Assembly (NCBI GenBank): GCA_009829735.1
Contig: CM020618.1
Span: 11,933,119 to 11,997,118 of the forward strand
From: Pyropia yezoensis
Taxonomy: Eukaryota; Rhodophyta; Bangiophyceae; Bangiales; Bangiaceae
DNA: 64,000 bases
Direction of reading: 5' to 3'
Numbering within the stretch: the first letter of the stretch is position 1; every line of letters begins with the position of its first letter. The notes under the pieces were generated by a model. That model did not search any database and had not been told where the DNA came from. It was given only the letters and a program-made list of their open reading frames with translations. Made by a program: the position numbers and the translations under genes. This document shows, one piece after another, positions 20,751 through 30,701 of this stretch.

Positions 20751-22309
20751 GGATGCTCATGGCCGTGGACATGATCGAAAGCGACGTTTAGGGGGTCGTC
20801 GTGGCGGCTGCCGTCGGTGTGATGAGCGGGAACGAGTGGGCGCTGTCGGAAGCGGCCGCCGGTGCCGTGAACGTGGACGTGTGGGCGGACTTGGCCGCGG
20901 CCGTCGGTGTGGCGGAGAAGCGCGGGTGATTGAGATGGCCTCCGCCGGTGTGGTGTGGCGCGCGAGTACGGGGCGTGTGACGCCGCTCAGGTGGTTGGGG
21001 GCGTGCGGGTCGTCGCATTTGCAGCCGGCGCTGCGGTTCTCGGGGACTGCACGCTGTTAGAGGTTCCGCTTGCCGGCGCTGCTGGCGTCGACGTGCGGCA
21101 GGTGGTCGCGGCGGCCACTGCTGCTGTGGGTGGGACAAGTGCCTGGCGTTGGATGCGACTGCTACTCTTTGTCGTGTGGGTGTTTGCTTTGCTTGTGTTG
21201 ATGGTCTTTTACCCGTCTTGCTCTGTAAGCGGGTTGCAACAGGGATTTAATCAGTCCGTTGCTGCTTGCGCACTCGGCTTGTTTGAGGGCTGGGACTACG
21301 TACACTCGCCCTTGTTGCGTGCTTGTTTGTGTCGATTGTCGTATGCTGTTCTTGTTTCTTGGATTCGGGTGCAATGGAGCGCACCTGCGTCCGCTGCCGC
21401 TGTCACCATCGGCTATTTTGAGGGCGGGGACATGGAGCGTGCCGTGTCTGCTACAGCTGCTCGTCTCGTGTGCTTGTTTGTATGTGTAGTCTCGACATGG
21501 TTTTGGGGGCGAGGTGCGTGCGTGCATGGATGATGGGAAGCACCTAGTAGCTCGCGAGCTGGGGTGCAATGCAGTGTGTGTTCCCTTTCACTCGTTGTTC
21601 TCACGCGTCCAAGGGCGTCCACGAGCGCGTCCAGGTAGTGCGCCCTGGCACGGCGCATCTGCTGCGCGCGCGCGCTCATTCAGCAACCAATGCACCGCCG
21701 CACCGCGGCGCTGGGGCGGTGGACACCAGCAGGACGTGGGGCACCCATTCGCATACGGGCAGCCCGGCGGGTGCTATACGGTTGCCAGCAGCGATCAGGT
21801 CATCGCCCCGTGATCCCGTGCCAGGACTGCTGCCGGTTGCACGTCGCATTACAGAAGGGAGATTCTAAGATTTTCGCTGCCTAATGTAGGCGGGGGCTTG
21901 ACTTGCCCGAGGGTTCCCATCGACGACCTCATCTATCAATATCGCATACCCTCCACGAGGACTCGTTGGGGCGCATCGAGGGCCCATCGTCGTCCCACCG
22001 TAACTGCATCTGCGGTGAGAAACACACAATCTGTGACGATGGTGGATCACCGAGTCATCCGTGATGGATGACGCGACCCCCCCCCCCACCTCTCACCCCA
22101 GCAGGACCTCCCTTCCACAGACACCAGCCCGCCCGCCCGTTCTGTTGAGATGACGAGGCCCAACGGGGCATCCGTTGCCAGCGGCACTCGAGTGCCGATT
22201 ACTCGAGGTGCGAATCAGTGCCGACCCCCCTGCACGGCCGCGGCCTCCCCCCCACCCCCCCCCCCCTCCCCCCCCCTCCCTTCTTTGCCATCACAGTCCC
22301 TCAGTAAAT
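20751..22309. other. Intergenic; weak ORF with hydrophobic segment
   Basis: An open frame at 20955-21533 (first in-frame ATG 21153) includes a hydrophobic LLLFVVWVFALLVLMVFY stretch but nothing conserved. The DNA here has G/T-rich imperfect repeats, for example TTTGAGGGC...GGGAC near 21281 and 21418. I do not accept it as a gene. A poly-C-rich stretch near 22250-22285 lies just before the next gene. Confidence 0.35.
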
Positions 22310-22710
22310 ATGTCTGCCCGCTACGCCCGCGTGGCGGTCGAGGAGGGGAAGGGGTCCTCCCCCCCATCGCCGCTGCCGCTGGGCTGGACCCCCCCCCGCC
22401 CCCCCCGTCGCGGCCCACGCGACCGCCCCCCCCCCCCCCCGCCCCCGCCCCCGCCCCCGCCCCTGCGGCGGCTCCTCTCCGCCGCGGCGGCGCTGCAAGT
22501 GGCGGCCGCCGCGGCGTCGGTGGCGGCGGCCGCCGCCGCCACTCTCGCCGGCACGGGCCCGCTGGTGCCGCCGGCGGGGCTCCCCGCCGCTGCCGCGGCG
22601 GCCGCCCTCCCCGCCGCGGCGGGGGTGGTCACGGTGGCCGTGACGGCCGTGCGGGTGGCGGCTTCTCGGTGGGGGTAGGGGGGGGGGGGGCTCCCGCTTC
22701 GGTGGTCGTA

Positions 22711-22786
<76 letters not shown>

Positions 22787-23744
22787 GGGCAGCGGCGGCG
22801 GTAGCAGCAGCAGTGGCTGCCGCGGCCGCACCGTGGTGGCCACCGCCCGCGGGGCGGCGGCGGCGGCCGTGTGGCTGGCCGCCGTGGCCGCCACGGCGGC
22901 GCGGTGGCGGTGGTGGCCGGCGGGGCGGCCGCCGCACTAGCCGCCCGCCTTTTCGCCGACGTCGTGGCCGAGTGGGCAGACCCGTCGGCAGTGGCAGAGG
23001 CGGCGGCGACCTCCGCGGACGGCGGCGGCGGCGGGGCGGCGGCGACGGGGACGACCCGCTCGACGAGTCCTCTTGGGTTGCGTTGGCTGCTACCACTTAG
23101 GAGTCAGTTCAGTGGCTACCGCCACCTTTCCGTCAACGGGGCACTGTTCAAAATTGCCGCTGGGGGGCCGGCCGCGGCGGCCGCCGCCCGCGTCAACCGC
23201 ATGGGCGCCGTCGCTAATGGGCTCTGCGGTGGAGGACAGTCCTCCAATACCGCGGCTGACGCACCGGGCGACTGCGTCAACGCGCGCAACCTGGCCTCTG
23301 GGCGGCGGCCAGGCGGCCGCGACAGCGGCGGCGGCGACAGCGTCACTGGGCACGGGACGTCCGCCGCCTTCCCCCCCGTGGGGGACCCCATGCACGCCGG
23401 CCGGGTGGGGCTGCGTGCGTGCCCCATCCACGACCGCCATGCGGTCATGTCGGCGGGCCGCGCGGAGGCGGCGGTCGACGCAAATGCGGGGGGGGGGGCC
23501 ATGACCCTCCCCGGGTCGGAGTGCCCCGCGGTGGGGGCGGAGAATGTGGATGCGCGGCGGGGGGGGGCGTGGCACCGTCGCCGCTGCCGCCGCCGCCGCC
23601 GCCGCCGTGACGCCAACGGCCGTGGGGGGGGGCGTGGCCAACGCGCTCGCCGACGCGGCGCGGGGGGGGTCGCCGGCGCTGGGCTGGTGGTGGAGCCCCG
23701 CAGCCGCCGCCGCCGCCTTGTGGGGGCTGGCGTTTCTGGCTTAA
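22310..23744 (+). CDS. Ala-rich multi-spanning membrane protein, frames broken
   Basis: An ATG at 22310 opens MSARYARVAVEEGKG, a poly-Pro run, then two hydrophobic segments (LQVAAAAASVAAAAAATLAG; AALPAAAGVVTVAVTAVRVA). The frame closes at a G run near 22678. Beyond it the DNA continues to encode Ala-rich hydrophobic stretches in other frames, including VAVVAGGAAAALAARLFADV near 22905. The last reading ends LGWWWSPAAAAAALWGLAFLA at a TAA (23742-23744). Together this suggests a three- or four-helix membrane protein, with the middle obscured by homopolymer indels or introns. No family assigned. Boundaries are approximate. Confidence 0.4.
22711..22784. repeat. (GCG)n trinucleotide tract
   Basis: About 24 uninterrupted GCG/GGC triplets, the longest pure triplet run in the window. 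It would encode poly-Ala, poly-Gly or poly-Arg depending on frame and is a likely length polymorphism. Confidence 0.9.
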
Positions 23745-24686
23745 CGGGCGGGCGCACCCCCCCGCCCCCCCCCACCGCCTCTCCATCTCCCTTGTCCCTC
23801 CCTTCGCCGCCGGCGCATGGCGTCGGGGATGCCTGGCGGCTTCCCCGGGGGGTAGTGGCTGAGCGCCCTGGGCCGCACGCGGACCCGGGGGCCACGGCGG
23901 GGGTGCGGGGTCCTCGCGACAAAAAGGTGCCGCAGCCGGCCGACCCCGCGGCCGTCGTCGCCGGCAGAGCACGGACGGATGGTCAGCGGGTGAGCGGGGG
24001 AGCCGCCGCCGGCGCCGCCACCGGCCATGGGGTACCAGCACTTGGGCGGGAAGAGGGAGGCACCCTCCACCTTGGGGCACAGAGGCCGCCGCCACAGCCA
24101 CCCCACACCCGCACGCGTACGCGCACGCCGTACCCGCGGGGCATCCCCCGCATTCAGCCCTGCCTGGGCTGCGCCCGAGGAGCAACCGCCGCTACGGGCG
24201 GTGGTGCCCCGTACGAGAGGGGAGACCAGTTTTCCCTTGCCACTCTGGGTCTGCACCCTCATCCGCTGTGTGGGGGGCGCGCTCACTCTGGAAGGCGTGA
24301 ACCAGGAGCTCCCGGGGTTCCATTCCGGCTTGCAGAGGAGATGAGAGGGATTGCCGGCTGCTGCTCCAACACAGGTGACTGGGCCTCGTCCGCGCGCTCG
24401 CGCCCCCCCGTGGTGCCACCAACTCGTGTGACGGCAGCTGCCCCGCCACACCATGCTGCAAAGGAATCCACAGGTCGGCGCAGACAGCGCAGCGGCACAC
24501 GACCGGCCGACGCGCACAGCAGCACCAGACCACCGAGCAGGATGAAACTGCAATGGGAATGAAAAAAAAAGGACCTGAACAAGGCAGCCATCCGAGCACA
24601 CGCACACACCGAGACTCACCTTCCTCGCCACGCACCTCCCCCTCCGCCCTCCCCGCCCCCCCTGCCCACGCCTCCCCATCTCTCTT
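23745..24686. other. Convergent spacer, probably rubredoxin 3' region
   Basis: Lies between the membrane-protein stop and the rubredoxin stop. The long minus-strand frame over 23741-24730 shows no conserved features and is probably untranslated. Nothing else seen. Confidence 0.45.
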
Positions 24687-25175
24687 CTACAGGCTCGACG
24701 CCGCCCAGATACCAAACGCGAGGGTGCCAACGAGACCCAGGATGGAAAAGATCAAGATGGGCGCGTTGCTTGTCCCCGCGTCGAGTGCGATCGTGTCCCC
24801 AGCCTTGCGCGCAAAGCGGCGCTTGGGCGCGTTGCACTGCGGGCACTTCCAGTCCTTGGGGAGCTCCTCAAACTGGACCTTGCGCTTTGGTGAGTACTTG
24901 AACACGTACCCACAGTCGACGCACACGTGCTCGCCACGGAAGAAGCCATCCGAGTCGGTGAGCTTGGACGGCTTGGCCTTGGGTGCCTTTGCCGCAGCGT
25001 CATCCTCCCCGTCTGCCGCCATCCGCAAGGGGGGGGGGGGGGCGGCGGCGGCGCATCGCCGCGGGGGGGGGAGGGGGACAGTCACGCCAGATGGGCGGGC
25101 ACAGACCGCTCCGCGGGCGCGGGTGGTGGGGACAAACGAGGGGCCGGCGACGCCGACAAATGCGGTGGACCGCAT
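24687..25175 (-). CDS. Plastid rubredoxin with C-terminal membrane anchor
   Basis: 162 residues from the ATG at 25175. Residues 1-55 are Ser/Thr/Arg/Ala-rich and acid-poor, as in a plastid transit peptide. The iron site is plain: Cys85 and Cys88 in HVCVDCGYVF, and Cys111 and Cys114 in DWKCPQCNAPKRRF. The loop between the two knuckles is short and lacks the GDPDxGIPPGT segment of classical rubredoxins. This short form, with PKRRF after the last cysteine and a C-terminal membrane helix (about 140-158, ILIFSILGLVGTLAFGIW), resembles the plant ENH1-type proteins more than RBD1/RubA. It should be a thylakoid- or envelope-anchored one-electron carrier; family members act in photosystem assembly and redox protection. 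It shares a 671-bp upstream region with the divergent EGY-like gene. No intron. Identification is firm, sub-family less so. Confidence 0.85.
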   Translation of the reverse strand: MRSTAFVGVAGPSFVPTTRARGAVCARPSGVTVPLPPPRRCAAAAPPPPLRMAADGEDDAAAKAPKAKPSKLTDSDGFFRGEHVCVDCGYVFKYSPKRKVQFEELPKDWKCPQCNAPKRRFARKAGDTIALDAGTSNAPILIFSILGLVGTLAFGIWAASSL

Positions 25176-25846
25176 GGTGAAGGGGGAGGGGAGGCGGGGA
25201 CAGAACCGACGGGGCGGGGTCGAAGGGGGAGGGGAGAGAGATGCAGCTGAGCACAGCGACGGTGGTAGGTGTCAGAGCCGACGGTGGATGGCAAAGCCAA
25301 TGGTGGGTGACAAGGCCGAAGGTGGATGGCAAGCCTAGTGGGTGGCTGTGCAGGGACGACGGGGGGGGCGGTGGCGGCGATGACGATGGGGGTTGTGCGG
25401 CTGCGCAGCGGCTGCAGCAACTGGTGGCGGAATGCCATGATGGTCCCCCCACGGGAGATTTGCCAAGGATCAGCTTCCAACAGAGTCACGGTGTAGTTTC
25501 CATTCACGAGTGTACAACTCCCTAGAAAAGCTTGAAGTTGTCCTTAATGATGCAAGTTCCTATGTACTTGATGAGCTTTTTCGATGCGTCTTTTGAGATC
25601 CGCCGCCAGCGGGCCGTCTTCCAGCGTCTCGCGCTCTCGTCACGGACTTGGGCTTGCCGTCCCCCCGACGGCTCTCCTAGTCGGGGTCTGGCCACCCGCC
25701 GTGGCTGAACCCCCCCGCCACGCTCGCTCCCGTCACCCAGACTCCGTCTCCCTTGTTGCCCCTGCAGCGGTTGGCACTAGCCACGCGACTCTGTCGTCGG
25801 TCGCCGCGGCTGCCTTGGTCCACGGCGGCCCGATCGGCCGGCGGCG
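25176..25846. promoter_or_regulatory. Shared upstream region of rubredoxin and EGY genes
   Basis: 671 bp separates two divergent start codons of genes for plastid membrane proteins, so the interval must hold both promoters. Around 25250-25335 there are three imperfect copies of a GGTGGATGGCAAGCC / GTGACAAGGCCGA-type word. No TATA box is obvious. Confidence 0.5.
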
Positions 25847-28450
25847 ATGGCGGCCGCACCACCCCCCGCTCTGCTCTGCACCGGCGGCGGCTGTGGCGGC
25901 GTATCCCCTGTCCCCGGTGGGGAGCTACACCCCCCCCCCCTGGGCGGCACCCCCCCCCCCCCTTCCCCCTGGGCTGCTGTCGCGGCGTCTGCCTTTGTTG
26001 CTCCCTCTGCGGGCGCGGCGGCGGGTGCGGCCGGGCCACTACTGCGGTCGCCCCGTTGGCACGCCCCCGACGGGCTGGGGGCGCGGCGGGCCTGCCACCG
26101 CGGCCCCACGTCTGGCGTGACGCGGCGGCCACCCCCCCGGCGGGCCGCGTCGGTGGTGTGTGTTGGTGGGGACGGCGGCGGGGGGGGTGGCGGCGGCAGC
26201 GGCGGGGACGGTGGGGACGGCGACCGCCGCTCCGGCTGGCGGCTGCCGGGGGTTCCCCGCCGTGGGGCGGTTGGCGGGAGGGGAGGCGACGGGCCGGCCG
26301 CCGCCGGCCGCCGGCTTGCCGCCTGGCTCCGCGCCGCCATCCGCGGGGGCCACGGCACCGCCACCGACGCGGATGCCGACGCGCCACCAGCGGTTGACGG
26401 GGCGCCGTCGCCTGTGGCAGGACGGGACCACCCACCAGGGCAGCCCCCTGCCGCGGGAGATGGGTCTGGGGAGCCCGTCCCCCCGCCGTCGTCCCCCCCT
26501 CCCCTATCGCCACCTCCCCCTCCCCCCCCTCCCGGCTCCATGGCCATTACTCCCACGGAGCTGGTGGCCATCCGCAAGATCTTTGGCCCCGAGACCTTTT
26601 TTGCCATTGACGTCCACTGCCCGCCGGGCGGCCTCGTCTTTCGGGGCAACCTCCGCGGCCCGCCGGGACCCACCGTGGACGCCCTCAACCGCCGGCTGGA
26701 GACCGTCCTTGGCCACGACCGCTACACCGCGTGCCTGGTGCAGGGGGACGAGCCGGTCGCGGCGGCGACCGCGCCCGGGCGGGTTGTTCCAGCTCCGGGG
26801 GGGGCGACTAAACCCATGGTGCTCATCGTCCCGTCCCGCCGTGCGATGCAGGGGGCGGTTGGGGGGGGGGTGCGCCTCCGGTCTGCCCTACTGGCCGCCG
26901 CGTCGCTCATGACGCTCTACATGGGCGTCGTGTGGTGCCACGTGCCGGTGGTGGCGGAACTGGCCAGCACCGCCGCCCCTGCTGCCCCAGCCGCGGCCGC
27001 GGCGGCACCGCCGACGCGGTGGGGATTGCGGGTGGGAGGGGGTGCGCCGCCGGCGTCGCCGTCCGCCCCGACCGGCGCGACGACGGCGGCAGCCGCGGCG
27101 ACCGCCCGGTCACGACGACCGGTTGTGCTCGTCACCTCCCCCATCACGCCGCTGGCCTTTTTTCGCACCGCCGTTGGCACGGCGGCGCGGCGGCCCGCGT
27201 CGGTTGCCGCCCTGTTTGCGTCTGGCGGGGTATCCACAGCGGCCGCCCCCGCCGTGCGGGTGGCGGTGCTTGCGCAGGCGCGGGCGGTGGCGACCGCGAC
27301 GGTGGGGGCGGCGGCGCTGCTTGCCGCCGCGATCGCGTCGCAGCGGGCGATGGCGGACCGGGCGCGGGTGGTCATTGGCCCGCCGTCGCTCCTGCCCATC
27401 CCTGGCGGCACGCTCGGCGCGCTCAGCTGGCTCGCCTCCCCACCCCCTGACCGGCCTTCGCTGGTCCGCATCGCCGCCGCGGGGTCGGGCTTCCTGCTCG
27501 TCGCCTCGGCGGTTGTGTTTTTGGTCGGCGTCGCGCTGTCGGTGGTGCCGCCAACGACGCCCGCGCTGCTGGGCGGCTACCCGACCGCCCTGGCAGTCCC
27601 ATCTATGGGGTTCCTCCGGCTGCCCCTTTCGCGGGGGAGCCTTGCGTCCTCCCTGCTGCCGGGGGGGCTCCTCGCCGCGCTCGCGCGGGCGGGGCGGCTG
27701 CACCTGCTGCCGCCGCCGCCCGCGCGCGCCGCTGCGGCCGTGGCGGCAGGCGCGACCGTGTCGGCGGGTGGCGCGGCGGCGGCCGCGGCGGCGGCGGCGG
27801 CGCCGTCTCCGGTGCTCCTCGTCCACGGCCTGGTCGTGGCGGGGCTAGTCGGCCTCCGCGCCGCTGGTGCAGGCCTCCTCATCCTCCGCGGCACCGACGG
27901 GGGGCGGCTGGTTCGGGGCGTGTACGGCCGCCGCACCGCGGCGGCGGCGCAGCGGGTGACGGTAGTGGGCCTGCTGGCGGGGGTGGTTGCCTTTCAGGTC
28001 ACCTGGCCGCTGTGGCTGCTCGTCATGCTGGTGCTCTGGGGGGGGGGGGGGATGGGCGCCCGCCCCCCCCGGAACGGCGGGGGGAGCGCGGGGGGGGCCG
28101 GCGCGGTGGGCGCGTCCGCCGCCTCTGCGTCGGCGACGACCACCATTGGGTCGGCGCCGGTGCCGCCACCGCCGTCGTCGTCGGCCGGCCGGGACGGCGC
28201 CGGCGGGGGTGCGGCCAATGCCAGTGGCAAGCGCGCGCGGGTACTCCGCGTGGGGGGTGCTCGCGGCGGCTCCTCCCGCGGTGGGGACGGTGGCGGCACC
28301 ACCGCGGTGCAGGTGGCCGACCGGCCATGCCGGAATGAGTGCTCGGAGCCGTCTGACGCGGCCGCCGTGGGCGTGTACGTGCTGCTGCTGGCAATGCTGG
28401 GGCTGGTGCTGCCGCTGCCACCAGCGTGGCTCCCGTTCCCGGGGCCGTAG
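25847..28450 (+). CDS. EGY-type (M50/S2P) plastid protein lacking catalytic residues
   Basis: 867 residues from the ATG at 25847. The first 230 are low complexity and likely include a plastid transit peptide (SAFVAPSAG). From residue 232 the EGY architecture is clear: ELVAIRKIFGPETFFAID, LVFRGNLRG, then membrane segments, PSLLPIPGGTLGALSWL followed by LVRIAAAGSGFLLVASAVVF, HGLVVAGLVGLRAAG, LRGTDGGRLVRGVYGRR, and a C-terminal PCRNECSEPSDAAAVGVYVLL. EGY1 and EGY2 are thylakoid site-2-type metalloproteases. Here the zinc site is gone: the positions of HExxH read AIASQ (about 495-499), and in the NPxGxLDGG motif Asp684 remains but the Asn position is Gly676. This makes it an EGY3-like pseudoprotease, probably a chaperone-like or regulatory membrane protein. 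Divergent from the rubredoxin gene. No intron needed. Confidence 0.8.
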   Translation: MAAAPPPALLCTGGGCGGVSPVPGGELHPPPLGGTPPPPSPWAAVAASAFVAPSAGAAAGAAGPLLRSPRWHAPDGLGARRACHRGPTSGVTRRPPPRRAASVVCVGGDGGGGGGGGSGGDGGDGDRRSGWRLPGVPRRGAVGGRGGDGPAAAGRRLAAWLRAAIRGGHGTATDADADAPPAVDGAPSPVAGRDHPPGQPPAAGDGSGEPVPPPSSPPPLSPPPPPPPPGSMAITPTELVAIRKIFGPETFFAIDVHCPPGGLVFRGNLRGPPGPTVDALNRRLETVLGHDRYTACLVQGDEPVAAATAPGRVVPAPGGATKPMVLIVPSRRAMQGAVGGGVRLRSALLAAASLMTLYMGVVWCHVPVVAELASTAAPAAPAAAAAAPPTRWGLRVGGGAPPASPSAPTGATTAAAAATARSRRPVVLVTSPITPLAFFRTAVGTAARRPASVAALFASGGVSTAAAPAVRVAVLAQARAVATATVGAAALLAAAIASQRAMADRARVVIGPPSLLPIPGGTLGALSWLASPPPDRPSLVRIAAAGSGFLLVASAVVFLVGVALSVVPPTTPALLGGYPTALAVPSMGFLRLPLSRGSLASSLLPGGLLAALARAGRLHLLPPPPARAAAAVAAGATVSAGGAAAAAAAAAAPSPVLLVHGLVVAGLVGLRAAGAGLLILRGTDGGRLVRGVYGRRTAAAAQRVTVVGLLAGVVAFQVTWPLWLLVMLVLWGGGGMGARPPRNGGGSAGGAGAVGASAASASATTTIGSAPVPPPPSSSAGRDGAGGGAANASGKRARVLRVGGARGGSSRGGDGGGTTAVQVADRPCRNECSEPSDAAAVGVYVLLLAMLGLVLPLPPAWLPFPGP

Positions 28451-29666
28451 GCGGATGGTGGGGACTGGGGAGGGGGGCGGGGGCGGGGGGGCGGGGGGGG
28501 CTCCACCTCGCTTGCGGCAATGGCCGTGTGTCGGCCACGGCTTGGCACGCGGGCCCTACCAGCGGCGATGATGGGCAGCCTGTAAATGTCGTGAGGGGTG
28601 GCTGGCTGCGCGGGGGCTGATGGGGGTGGGCCGCGGCTGCCGCCGGTCATGGCGGCCACGGCACACGGGGGGAGGGATGGGGCCGTCGCGGTGCCCGAGA
28701 GTGACGTGTGCCGAGGGGTCCTGCGCGTGGGTGAGAGAGTTGCGGAGGGGAGTGGGGGGGAGGGGGGGGGCAGAGCACGGCGTCGTCGTCGTCGCCGCCG
28801 CTGCCGCCGCCGTCACCGTGGCCCCCCGCGGGCGGGGCGTCAGCCACCCCGAGGACGCGGCGCGGGGTGGCGGCGGCGAGACGGGCCCTCGATGCACTAT
28901 GAAAGAAAGAGGAAGGCCGAGCCACGGCAACGGCGGCGGGTGGCGGCGGGTGCTGCCGCCCGCACGGGTGGGTGGCGGGCCGCCCGCCACGCCCGCGTGC
29001 GCGCCCCACATCCAGACCAGACGGGGGCGGCGGCGCGCGTGCAGGGGGGTGCCCCCGGCGGGGGACGAGAGATCCAGCAGAGCAGCGTGCGTGCGAGCCT
29101 GACCACGGCGGGGAGCGATCGTGCCCCCCCCCCCCCCCCCTTGCAGGTCCCCGCCCCCGCCCTCTGCACCACCTGACGAGCCACCCTGCGGGACAACACA
29201 CGCAGCCTGCCCACCCACCCCCAGACGCACCGGCGCTTCCCAGCCACGGAGCGCTCGGCGCGGGGGAGCGCTCGGTGCCCCCGCGCCAGGCACGCCCGGA
29301 GAAGGGCACGGGAAGGCGGGGCTGCGGTCGCGGACAAGGACGACGCCGGCGCGCGGGTGGTCTGCCGCCCTGTCCGTCCAGCGGCGCCACGGCCAGGTGG
29401 CGGGGGCGCCCCACGGGCCATGGCCGCGCCTGTCGGATGGGCGCGTCGGACGCGGGGGACAGTCCCGCCCTGTGCGCGAACGTGAAAGGACCCCCCTATC
29501 TACAGGTCGTCGACCACAGCGTGTGTACGAGACGGGTGCCGAGGATCCTCCGCACCGACGACAAGAGAACAAAAAAACAAAAAAACGGACGGCACCAGCC
29601 GCTGATACAGGACATACCAAAAAGAAGAAAATAGCAGGCACGCGGCAGACCGCGTCTGGAAGCGTG
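28451..29666. other. Convergent spacer
   Basis: Between the EGY-like stop and the poly-C block. Open frames on both strands are compositional. An A-rich patch (AAAAAACAAAAAAACGG-like, near 29570-29590) is the only AT-rich feature. No gene supported. Confidence 0.45.
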
Positions 29667-29687
29667 CCCCCCCCCCCCCCCCCCCCC

Positions 29688-29737
<50 letters not shown>

Positions 29738-29808
29738 TCATTCCCACTCCCCCAGCCCCCCCCCCCCCCCCCCCCCCCCGGGGTTGCCCCCCCCCCCCCC
29801 CCCCCCCC
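29667..29808. repeat. Poly-C block (runs of 21, 48, 24 and 22 C)
   Basis: C runs at 29667-29687, 29689-29736, 29756-29779 and 29787-29808 with little else between them. It lies about 20 bp beyond the sigma-factor stop codon, so that mRNA would carry long G runs at the start of its 3' UTR. Run lengths are especially prone to sequencing error. Confidence 0.9.
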
Positions 29809-29828
29809 TCGCCCTCTCTCCCTTGTAC

Positions 29829-30663
29829 TTACGCCTCCACGTAGTCGTACAGGATGTGGTGAAATTTGCGGCGCAGCCGCCGGAGCGCCCGCAATTCCGT
29901 CTGCCGCACCCGCGACAGGGGCACCTGGTAGGCGGTGGCGAGCTCCTCCAGCGCCATCGGCCGCCCGTCAAACCACCCGTACCGCAGGCACACCACGTGG
30001 CGCTCCATGGGCGACAGCATCCACAGCACGTTGTCCAGGTCATCCCGCAGCTGCGTGGCGGTGACCACCTCCTCGGGCGACGGCCCGCCGCTGACCAGCA
30101 CGTCCCGGAGGGTGGTCTCCCCCGCCCCCCCCACCGCCGCCCCCGCCGACGACGGGCCGTAGAGGGGGCGGTCCAGGCTGACCGTCCGCGTCTCCTCCAC
30201 CTTGTCCAGGATAAACGCCAGCCGCCGGGGGGTGACGTTGAGGCGGGCGGCCAGCTCCGCCTGAGACGGCTGCCGGTGGAGCTCCTCGGCCAGCGCCTGC
30301 CGCGCCGCCGACGCGCGGACGGCGACGGAGCCGACGTGGACGGGCAGCCGGATGACGCGGGAGGCGTCGGAGAGCGCCCGCGTGATGGCCTGCCGGATCC
30401 ACCACGACGCGTAGGTGGCAAAGCGGTAGCCGCGGGAGGCGTCAAACTTTTCGGCGCCCTTGATGAGGCCCAGGGAGCCCTCCTGCACCAGGTCCGCCAG
30501 CGTCAGGCCGCTGCTGCCAGCTCGCCAGCCGCCGCCGCCGCCGCCGCCACCACCACCGCCGCCGCCGCCACCCCCACGGCCAATGACGCCGCCAGCAGCA
30601 CGGCCGGCGCCACCGACGCCGCCCGCTGCGCCCCCCCCCTTCCCCCACGCACCTCCCCCAGCC

Positions 30664-30701
<38 letters not shown>

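Noticed and set aside
20955..21533. Open frame with a hydrophobic segment
   Set aside because: No conserved sequence. The first ATG is late, and the surrounding G/T-rich repeats explain the hydrophobic run.
23741..24730. A 329-codon minus-strand frame overlapping the rubredoxin end
   Set aside because: Continuous overlap with a real gene in another frame and no conserved features. Probably 3' UTR.
28556..29689. A 377-codon minus-strand frame in the EGY/sigma spacer
   Set aside because: Compositional, no conserved block, overlapped by similar frames in the other readings.
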